DNA of 7,644 nt. Origin: Candidatus Latescibacteria bacterium 4484_107. Its GTDB lineage: Bacteria; Latescibacterota; 4484-107. The stretch is taken from positions 1-7,644 of the forward strand of contig MVCQ01000059.1 of the NCBI GenBank assembly GCA_002059205.1. The letters run 5' to 3'. Below, piece by piece: positions 1 to 5,773 of this stretch (its first letter is position 1; each line of letters opens with the position of its first letter). The notes below the pieces were generated by a model that was given only the letters and a program-made list of their open reading frames with translations, made no database searches and was not told the origin of the DNA. The position numbers were made by a program, and so were the translations under genes.

Positions 1-110
1 AATAAAACAGAAGATTTTGAAGTATCTCCTCCCAGAATTCTCAATTTATATTTTTGAGAAAATTCCTTTATCCCTTTAACTATCTTTTTTAAATCTTTCT
101 CTTTCTTGAT
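1..110 (-). other. AT-rich segment encoding a ThiL (thiamine-monophosphate kinase)-like fragment
   Basis: Bases 1-120 are about 27% GC (32 of 120), against 50% in 121-180. In the same frame as the M14 gene the segment encodes LKKIVKGIKEFSQKYKLRIL followed by GGDTSKSSVL. An amphipathic helix, then a Lys/Tyr-rich strand, then GGDT is the pattern of the ThiL/AIR-synthase superfamily around its nucleotide/Mg-binding GGDT motif (bases 32-21). ThiL is a cytoplasmic thiamine-pathway kinase unrelated to the rest of the window. The join lies around bases 90-110, in an A/G-rich stretch (AAGAAAGAGAAAGA on the coding strand). Composition and protein family change together, which points to an assembly join or a recent recombination. 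Confidence 0.65.
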
Positions 111-719
111 CAAATTGACGATAGCATAAGCGAGACGCTCGGTCAGGTATCCATTCTTCCTTCCTGGATAACAGCGGTTCAGGTTGCGTGCTTCCTCACC
201 GGCGAGTGTTTGTCCGAAAGGGTTCACATAGACTAACGGGTCTGGCCACTGGTCCACCGGATTTGCATGTCGAGAGCCGCACCGGAAGACTCGCTCACCC
301 CTTGGAGTTTTTATCGAGTAAGTTTGTGGATAGGCCTCAAGTGGCTGTGTGTGGGTGAACGCACTGTGATCAGCACGGGGGATGACGATGACTCGACCGC
401 GTTTTACTACGGCATTTTCAATCACAATAACAGCAGCGAGGGTACCAGCCGACTCATCCGGGTGTGTCCCGCCTACGAGAAGAGCGGTGCCGCCTCTTTC
501 GTCTCCCTCGAGGAAATAAACTTCCGAATCATCATCGGTGCCAGCGATTGTTGGGTAGTAGGTGCTGAGTTTCACCACCCGGGTTACCCCGGGGCCCGGG
601 TAAATGGGGGGATCCTTTCGCATGGCCAGGAAATCGCGGCTGGCAAAGAAAAGGAGAATTGCCAACCCGACGAATAGGGCAAGCGCGGTCCACTGACTTT
701 TATGTTTCTTGATGGTCAT
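1..719 (-). CDS. Second membrane-anchored M14 deacylase, chimeric at its 3' end (partial)
   Basis: The frame is open for 239 codons from ATG at 719 to the window edge. Residues 1-27 are a basic start plus one hydrophobic helix (about 11-26). Residues 37-208 match the M14 protein encoded at 2241-3311: GGTHPDE (83-89; zinc ligands H86, E89), a VIVIP strand (110-114), ARNLNRCYPG (177-186; R178, N179, R182) and ERLAYAIVNLIKKEKD (194-209). After about residue 206 the homology stops. The expected third zinc ligand (DxHE motif) and catalytic Glu are missing, and the frame continues as a ThiL-like sequence. The true gene should run to about 340-360 codons. The start overlaps the microprotein stop (ATGA) with only AAGG upstream, indicating translational coupling. 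As drawn, the product would lack a complete active site. Confidence 0.75.
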   Translation of the reverse strand, partial: MTIKKHKSQWTALALFVGLAILLFFASRDFLAMRKDPPIYPGPGVTRVVKLSTYYPTIAGTDDDSEVYFLEGDERGGTALLVGGTHPDESAGTLAAVIVIENAVVKRGRVIVIPRADHSAFTHTQPLEAYPQTYSIKTPRGERVFRCGSRHANPVDQWPDPLVYVNPFGQTLAGEEARNLNRCYPGRKNGYLTERLAYAIVNLIKKEKDLKKIVKGIKEFSQKYKLRILGGDTSKSSVL

Positions 720-859
720 TTTATCATCAACAACCTTAAGATGAAAGGAATAAGGACAAGAATCGCTACTAATTGTTTAACAAATTTCTCTTCTTCCCAC
801 ATGTTCCATCCGACAAGGAGAACGAAGATCAACGTAATCGCCTGATAGACGTGACTCAT
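716..859 (-). CDS. 47-aa two-helix membrane microprotein
   Basis: A small gene whose ATG lies in the ATGA overlap with the permease stop and whose TGA overlaps the ATG of the next gene, so it is locked on both sides into the coupled series. A strong AAGGAGG (870-864) sits inside the last permease codons. The product begins MSHVYQAITLIFVLLVGWNM, has an acidic loop (WEEEKF, 21-26) and ends in a second hydrophobic stretch, VAILVLIPFILRLLMI (31-46). Two short membrane helices are predicted. Its place directly after a TRAP large permease suggests a partner subunit, perhaps filling part of the role of the missing DctQ, but it is far smaller than DctQ (about 160 aa). No recognised family. Confidence 0.75.
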   Translation of the reverse strand: MSHVYQAITLIFVLLVGWNMWEEEKFVKQLVAILVLIPFILRLLMIK

Positions 860-2244
860 GTTTCCTCCTTAGCTCGCTTTATCCATACACGATCAAGGAA
901 GTAAGGCAGACCAACAGTCAGAAGGAACAGCCCGGTAATGACCGCCCACAGTGAGAGATGGCTTCCCTTGAAGAATAATCCTGCCCAGAGATCCGCTGTC
1001 GCAATATACCCTAATCCGGCTCCGATTATGAGCAGGGCGGGGACAAAGCAATATCGGAGTATCTTTATATAGTTTTTCTGTTTGACCACCTGAGCTGCGA
1101 AGAGTCCGGCAAGCGCAGTCGGGGGCATCAAATCTCCCAAGCCCGCGATCAATGAGAGAGCAGCAGCGACGACGATCAGGTTTCGCCCGGTAAAGGAGAG
1201 GACAAACGGGACCCCTAGGATAGACGCAGATCCAAAGGAGGAGACCGCTCCGAACAACGGCATGCTTGCACCAATGCTGAGGTAACGGAGAGTATGGGGA
1301 AGACCGATCAACATTCCAACAATAAACCCGCGAACACCGGTCAAAGTCATGATCTGAAGGAATATCCCCACTCCAACCAAAATTCCCATCACCGGCAAGG
1401 CCGCGTTGATCGCCTTCTGAGCAATGTGGAGAGGATTCATTCGCCGTCCTGTGAATGGAGTGATCAGAGCACAAACCATGAAATCAAGCGGCATCCCCAG
1501 GGAAGGGAAATGCCGGGGAAAGGCCCTCTCGCCAATGATAAGAATGAGGAGAAGGAGGAGTGGGGAGTACAACCGCCAACCATACTCAGAATGGTAGGAA
1601 CGGGGAAGGGCGGCGGGGTCAATCCGCCCATTTTTAACTGAGCCCAAGCCGAGAAAGAACGCGATGATCACAGCGAGGGGAACGGTGAGAAAGAGGAGGG
1701 GGAATCCAAATCCGATATAAGGGAGGTCCACTCCCCCGCCGATAAGCATTGCTGGGATGTTCACCGGTGGGGCGATCATGCCTAAGATTCCAGCCATAGC
1801 GATGATTGCTCCGGTCCTATCGCGGGATATCCCCATGTTCATCAACACCGGAGCGGTGAGCGCCCCGGTGGTCAAGACCGCTGCGGTGGATGAGCCGGTG
1901 ATCATCCCACCTGACATGGCGAACAACATCATCAAAATGAGAAGCGTGGATGGCCGATGTCGGAACGTAATGGCCAAGAAATGGGCGATGGTGTCAAGCA
2001 GTCCGGAGGCCTGAATCATCTGCATGAAGATCATCGCTGTTCCGATGATCAGGAGGGTGTCCATATAGCCGCTCGCTCCTTCGACAAAATGGCGTAAGGG
2101 GAATCCCTCTCCCCCTACCGCCGCTCCTCCGATCGCTGCAGCGGCAAGAGAAAGGGATACCGGCAACTTGAATACAAAGACGCCGAGAACAAATAGGCCT
2201 ACCATTGCCGCGAGTGGCCATATCTGGGCGATATACTCCGTCAT
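856..2244 (-). CDS. TRAP-type large permease, DctM-like
   Basis: A 462-aa, very hydrophobic protein with about 12 membrane segments and the two-fold internal repeat of the ion-transporter superfamily. The first half has the re-entrant motif GSSTAAVLTTGALTAPVL (117-134) and a proline pair in MIAPPVNIPAMLIGGGV (156-172). The second half repeats the pattern with SSFGSASILGVPFVL (335-349) and LGDLMPPTALAGLF (369-382). Length and motif spacing fit the DctM subunit of TRAP transporters, which import carboxylates with sodium. A TRAP system normally also needs a DctP binding protein and a four-helix DctQ subunit; neither is in the window. A stand-alone DctM-like carrier is the main alternative. Its ATG overlaps the M14 stop (ATGA) with only a weak GGGAG further upstream, so it is probably translationally coupled. 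It overlaps the next gene the same way. Confidence 0.8.
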   Translation of the reverse strand: MTEYIAQIWPLAAMVGLFVLGVFVFKLPVSLSLAAAAIGGAAVGGEGFPLRHFVEGASGYMDTLLIIGTAMIFMQMIQASGLLDTIAHFLAITFRHRPSTLLILMMLFAMSGGMITGSSTAAVLTTGALTAPVLMNMGISRDRTGAIIAMAGILGMIAPPVNIPAMLIGGGVDLPYIGFGFPLLFLTVPLAVIIAFFLGLGSVKNGRIDPAALPRSYHSEYGWRLYSPLLLLLILIIGERAFPRHFPSLGMPLDFMVCALITPFTGRRMNPLHIAQKAINAALPVMGILVGVGIFLQIMTLTGVRGFIVGMLIGLPHTLRYLSIGASMPLFGAVSSFGSASILGVPFVLSFTGRNLIVVAAALSLIAGLGDLMPPTALAGLFAAQVVKQKNYIKILRYCFVPALLIIGAGLGYIATADLWAGLFFKGSHLSLWAVITGLFLLTVGLPYFLDRVWIKRAKEET

Positions 2245-3311
2245 CGGAGGAACGCTCCCAATTCTTCCGTGTCGAGCTTTTCAAGAGGGAAGGGAAACGA
2301 AACGCGGATCGCTCGCTCAGGTGGGCTCACCAGGTTGTAGTTCTCGAGGAGCGCGAAGATAGTCTTCAGTTGGACGTATACCCGGTGATTGAGAGGAGCG
2401 CGCGGATCATGGATAATGTCAGGATGATCGATATTCGGCTCCTGGCCCGGGTTGGGGGTCTCCATCAAGAAAGCGTAAACGCCTGTCCGATCCCCTAACT
2501 CACGGTAACTCAATCCGTGAAACTCTTTTCTCGCAGTTTCGAGTTTGATCGAAATCCCGTCTTGCTCTAATTCCATCGCTGCCATGGCACCGATCTGTAA
2601 GGCACGTGGGTGACAAACGAGCATGTAGGCCATGCGTGAACTGATCCCCGATTCGTGCATATCCATCACAACGTCAACCCTCTCTTTTTCTACCAGTTGT
2701 AAGATCGCGAAGCACACCTGCTGGGTTAGAGTACCGTCTGGTTTACCAGGATAGTTGCGGTTTAAGTTACGAGCTTCATACCCGGGGAATTTCTCCCCGG
2801 ATGGATACTGGACGAATTCCTTCGGGTCAGGCACCTGGTCTTCCGGTTGAGTCAACCGATCGCCATAGTGAAAATGCCTTCTTTCCCCGAAGGAGGTAGT
2901 AATCTCCAACCACTGAAGCTCGGGGTGGCCCCAGTGCCCGTTATTGTGGCGACTCGCACTGTTATTGGCATGCGGGATGACAAAGACCGTTCCCTGAGAG
3001 ACATTTCCCCTTTCGACGGCAAGGATGGCCGCCATAATTCCCGCTATCTCATCCGGATGAGTGCCGCCGAGCAGAAGGAAGACACCTCCCTCCTTCTTTC
3101 CCTTCATCACGTAGACCGGGGTGTCCCCAGGAGTCCCTTTCAACGCTGGCAGATAGTCACTCAACCAGCGAAGTTCGCTAACCCCGTAACCAGGGCGAAC
3201 ATCGTGGGAGGTGGGCCCGAGCCCTAAACCCGGGAAGGTAACCCCGAGGAGAAGGAGAAAAAGGAGAAGCCATCCGCCCAACGAGTAAAGAGGGCTTTTC
3301 CTTCTAGCCAT
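2241..3311 (-). CDS. Membrane-anchored M14 / succinylglutamate desuccinylase-aspartoacylase-like metallohydrolase
   Basis: A 356-aa zinc hydrolase of the M14 superfamily, AstE/AspA branch. Residues 1-32 form a basic N-terminus followed by one hydrophobic helix (about 13-31), which should place the catalytic domain outside the cytoplasm; classical AstE is cytoplasmic. Zinc ligands are visible as HPDE (H85, E88) and the MDMHE motif (H219). R181, N182 and R185 of ARNLNRNYPG are the expected substrate-carboxylate binders, and E284 in FLMETPNPG is the likely catalytic acid/base. The set looks complete, so the enzyme should be active, cleaving an amide or peptide bond next to a carboxylate; the actual substrate is unknown. 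An AGGAGA site precedes the ATG. The gene overlaps the DUF6305-like gene by 8 bp and the TRAP permease gene by 4 bp (ATGA). A diverged paralog lies two genes downstream. Confidence 0.85.
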   Translation of the reverse strand: MARRKSPLYSLGGWLLLFLLLLGVTFPGLGLGPTSHDVRPGYGVSELRWLSDYLPALKGTPGDTPVYVMKGKKEGGVFLLLGGTHPDEIAGIMAAILAVERGNVSQGTVFVIPHANNSASRHNNGHWGHPELQWLEITTSFGERRHFHYGDRLTQPEDQVPDPKEFVQYPSGEKFPGYEARNLNRNYPGKPDGTLTQQVCFAILQLVEKERVDVVMDMHESGISSRMAYMLVCHPRALQIGAMAAMELEQDGISIKLETARKEFHGLSYRELGDRTGVYAFLMETPNPGQEPNIDHPDIIHDPRAPLNHRVYVQLKTIFALLENYNLVSPPERAIRVSFPFPLEKLDTEELGAFLR

Positions 3312-3906
3312 TGTTCATATCTCCTTTCTCCTTTGCCGGAAAGATCTCTTGGAGGATCGGCACGACGTCTAGAGCCGTCTTTACAAAGGTAATTGGGATC
3401 TTATTTTCGGTGGATATCTTCGTAAACAAACCGTCTTTGTTTGCTGAGTCCTTGACGATCAAATAATCGGATTGAGGGGCGAGGGCGTTGATAATTCGAT
3501 CGCTCATCGGCCCCCGACGGACTTCACCTTCGATCTGCATGGCGATGATCGGGATCTTCAACTCCTTTGCATGCGCAAATAGTTTCTTACCCCACGCGAT
3601 TTCACTATCGATGTCTACTCCAGCAGCACCAAGTCCCTTTCCACTTGCTCCTAAAACGGCGATTAACGTCTTCGCTACTTCAACGTCCTTAAGACTTGCC
3701 CGCTGCTTGTAGACGAACGAGGAAAGGCCTGCCTTCTGCGCTAACACCATCGCCATCATTGCGCCGGCGCTCTGTCCGATCGAAGTGATGAGCACCGGTT
3801 GTTCGAACGAGACGATCGACGTAGTTTGCACCTCCTGGGCAAAGGCCGGTAGCGTTAGAGCTACTCCCAACCCAAAGGCTACGAGTAAATAAAGAGCTCT
3901 TCTCAT
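3304..3906 (-). CDS. Exported DUF6305-like protein, function unknown
   Basis: A 200-aa protein with a clear signal peptide: MRRALY, a hydrophobic core, and an AFA cleavage site near residue 23. The mature part starts with PVLITSIGQSAGAMM (37-51). It then has LIAVLGASGKGLGAAGVD (81-98), an amphipathic helix, IPIIAMQIEGEVRRG (118-132), SDYLIVK (146-152), and a C-terminal ITFVKTALDVVPILQEIF segment. Alternating short hydrophobic strands and helices suggest a Rossmann-like alpha/beta fold. From memory this matches the DUF6305 family, which has no assigned function. I see no catalytic motif; a ligand-binding or partner role outside the cytoplasm is inference only. The start has a strong AAGGAGGT site (3918-3911). 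Its 3' end overlaps the next gene by 8 bp, so the two are probably translated together. Confidence 0.8.
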   Translation of the reverse strand: MRRALYLLVAFGLGVALTLPAFAQEVQTTSIVSFEQPVLITSIGQSAGAMMAMVLAQKAGLSSFVYKQRASLKDVEVAKTLIAVLGASGKGLGAAGVDIDSEIAWGKKLFAHAKELKIPIIAMQIEGEVRRGPMSDRIINALAPQSDYLIVKDSANKDGLFTKISTENKIPITFVKTALDVVPILQEIFPAKEKGDMNNG

Positions 3907-3925
3907 TTTTACCTCCTTTAAAATT

Positions 3926-3962
3926 CTCCCTGCTGGATCTTCATCGTGGATCCAGCAGGGAG
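3926..3962 (-). terminator. Perfect 14-bp hairpin after the second GGT-like gene (terminator or processing element)
   Basis: CTCCCTGCTGGATC (3926-3939) and its exact reverse complement (3949-3962) enclose a 9-nt loop. On the minus strand the hairpin starts 13 nt after the upstream stop codon. It is followed by AATTTTA, a weak U-run, and then by the AAGGAGGT ribosome binding site of the DUF6305-like gene. It could be a leaky intrinsic terminator that lowers expression of the downstream block, or an RNA stability/processing element. The plus-strand side lacks a T-run, so its polarity fits the minus-strand genes. Confidence 0.65.
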
Positions 3963-3975
3963 TACTTTGCGGCTA

Positions 3976-5700
3976 TTATTCAGGGCCAGCCGCTCCACCT
4001 CCACGGCGGAATGACCCGACTCCGACCATCGTACCGTCAGGCTTCCACATAACGGCATTTATCCCACCGAAGTAGAGATCGAGTGTCCCATAGGTCTTTA
4101 TCTTATGCCCTAGGGCCTTTAAAGCGGCGATCGTACTATCTGAATACCCGCTTTCCATTCGCAGCTCTTTATATGCAACGCGGCTGCAGAACTTCGGTGC
4201 CTTAATTGCCTCCTCAAGGGGCAACCCGAAGTCGATGGTGTTGACGATTGTCTCCACCACCGTAGAGGGAATACGCCCTGCTCCGGGTGTTCCGAGGACG
4301 AGGAACACCCTTCCGCTTTGGTCTTTAACAATAGTGGGAGCCAAAACCGTACGTGGTCGTTTATACGGCTCAATAACGTTCAAATCGTTTGGGTTGTCAG
4401 GGTTATAGGCGTTGAAGTTGTGTAGCTCGTTGTTCAGGAGAAAGCCGTATCCTGGGACCATGACCTGAGAGCCCCAGAAGTACGAAAGCGTTTGGGTAAT
4501 GCTGACCGCGTTCCCGTCTTTATCTACCACGCTTATCTGGGTGGTAGAAGGCGACCCGACACATTCCAGCACTCCTACCCCAACGGGGACTGTGCTACTT
4601 GCAGCAGGCATGTACTTGTAAGGATCGCCCGCCGATGCTTCTCGAGGTGGGATCACCTTATTGGGATCGATGAGTTGAGCCCGGTCGCGCGCATACTCCT
4701 CGGAGAGCAAACCCTCCATAGGGAGGGCGTAAAAGTCCGGGTCACCGACGTACGGATACCGATCAGCGGAGGCAAGAAGCAAAGCCTCGGCCATCAGGTG
4801 AATTGCTCCTGGATCATCCCATCCCTTATATTTTGAAAGGTCGAAGTTGTTCAGAATATTGAGGGCTTCGGCAACGACGATACCGGCGACGTTCGGCGGT
4901 GTTCCGACGATCTCGTATCCTCGGTATTTGCTCGTGATCGGGTCGCGGTCTACGGCTTGGTATCGCTGCAAATCAGCGCTGGTGATCCACCCACCTGTCG
5001 CCTTGACGATCGCTTTTGCGATCTCTCCCCGATAGAAGGCGTCCGGTCCCTGAGCAGCGAGCAGTTCCAGCGCATGCGCTAATTGGGGATTCGTCATTTT
5101 AGTCCCTACATCGGGAATCAAGCCGTCCTTTAAGAAGATCTCCCTCGCTTCCGTCAGCTCGGGATTTTCCAACATATTTTTGTAAAATTCATGTGCAGCG
5201 AGCAGATCCACAAACGTTTTATCAACCGGGAATCCTTCTTTAGCCAAGCGGATAGCCGGTGCCAGAACCTGAGCAAGGGACATAGTGCCATACTCCTTAA
5301 GGGCGTAGGTAAGACCAGCTACTGTCCCAGGAATACACGTAGAATCCGGACCAATTCGTGGCTTAGGATTCGTCTTGATGGTTACATGCCCCGGTGCCCA
5401 GGAGCGATAGTCGATTGCACGGTCACGTCCGTCCGCTAGGCTCAGTACCATATAGCCTTCGCCACCGAGGCCAGAGGCATACGGCTCAACAACTGAGAGG
5501 ACAAACGCTGTGGCCACTGCCGCGTCGACGGCGTTTCCCCCCGAAGCGAGGATCTGCGCTCCAGCTTCGGAGGCAAGCTCCTTAGCAGAGGCGACCATCC
5601 CCTTTGTGCCTATTGCCACCTGGCTTCCGATCGCAGTGAGGGTGAACCCCCCGATTAACAGTGCGAGCAGGATACCTATTAAGCCCTTACTAAATCGCAT
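3976..5700 (-). CDS. Exported gamma-glutamyltransferase-fold Ntn hydrolase with acylase-like pocket
   Basis: A 574-aa paralog of the gene upstream, with a signal peptide (about residues 1-26) and full-length architecture: GGNAVDAAVAT (54-64), IDYR (R99), a predicted self-cleavage site at S385/T386 in STTQIS, the NAVS-T-T segment (398-404) and a small subunit of about 189 aa. Several gamma-glutamyl-binding positions are altered relative to E. coli GGT: D433 is N428, S462-S463 are T451-V452, N411 is S406, PPPSSGG is PPNVAGI (268-274), and the C-terminal DPR is SFR. The nucleophile and R99 remain, so it should be an active hydrolase, but probably for a substrate without the glutamate alpha-amino group, such as a glutaryl- or other acyl-amide. 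The start has a strong AAGGAGGG site at 5714-5707. A stable hairpin follows its stop. Automatic annotation would call it ggt, a name I withhold. Confidence 0.85.
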   Translation of the reverse strand: MRFSKGLIGILLALLIGGFTLTAIGSQVAIGTKGMVASAKELASEAGAQILASGGNAVDAAVATAFVLSVVEPYASGLGGEGYMVLSLADGRDRAIDYRSWAPGHVTIKTNPKPRIGPDSTCIPGTVAGLTYALKEYGTMSLAQVLAPAIRLAKEGFPVDKTFVDLLAAHEFYKNMLENPELTEAREIFLKDGLIPDVGTKMTNPQLAHALELLAAQGPDAFYRGEIAKAIVKATGGWITSADLQRYQAVDRDPITSKYRGYEIVGTPPNVAGIVVAEALNILNNFDLSKYKGWDDPGAIHLMAEALLLASADRYPYVGDPDFYALPMEGLLSEEYARDRAQLIDPNKVIPPREASAGDPYKYMPAASSTVPVGVGVLECVGSPSTTQISVVDKDGNAVSITQTLSYFWGSQVMVPGYGFLLNNELHNFNAYNPDNPNDLNVIEPYKRPRTVLAPTIVKDQSGRVFLVLGTPGAGRIPSTVVETIVNTIDFGLPLEEAIKAPKFCSRVAYKELRMESGYSDSTIAALKALGHKIKTYGTLDLYFGGINAVMWKPDGTMVGVGSFRRGGGAAGPE

Positions 5701-5773
5701 ATTGTTCCCTCCTTTTCTTTTAGATAAAACTTCTTAATTCAGATATATTTTTCCTTTCTAACTCACCTCCTTT
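5701..5773 (-). other. AT-rich spacer between the two GGT paralogs with two Shine-Dalgarno-like sites
   Basis: This 73-bp spacer holds the genuine ribosome binding site of the downstream gene (AAGGAGGG at 5714-5707) and a second, equally strong AAAGGAGGTG at about 5773-5764, immediately after the upstream stop codon. No usable start codon follows that second site within range. I see no hairpin and no convincing promoter, so the two genes are probably co-transcribed. Confidence 0.5.

Noticed and set aside
578..600. Repeated CCCGGG palindromes in the second M14 gene
   Set aside because: They are explained by codons for a Pro/Gly-rich loop (YPGPGVTR) and are not followed by a terminator signature.
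267..677. 136-aa plus-strand open frame
   Set aside because: It lies antisense to the second M14 gene, whose minus-strand frame has HPDE and NLNR motifs; the plus-strand product has no recognisable family and no good ribosome binding site.
1..719. A genuine bifunctional M14-ThiL fusion protein
   Set aside because: The M14 half is cut before its third zinc ligand, the proteins belong to opposite sides of the membrane, and base composition jumps at the join; a chimeric join is the simpler explanation.
893..1474. 193-aa minus-strand open frame inside the permease gene
   Set aside because: It is a shifted-frame shadow of the permease, rich in Cys, Ser and Arg, with no membrane pattern or start signal.
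2847..3227. 126-aa plus-strand open frame
   Set aside because: Antisense shadow of the first M14 gene, which has complete catalytic motifs.
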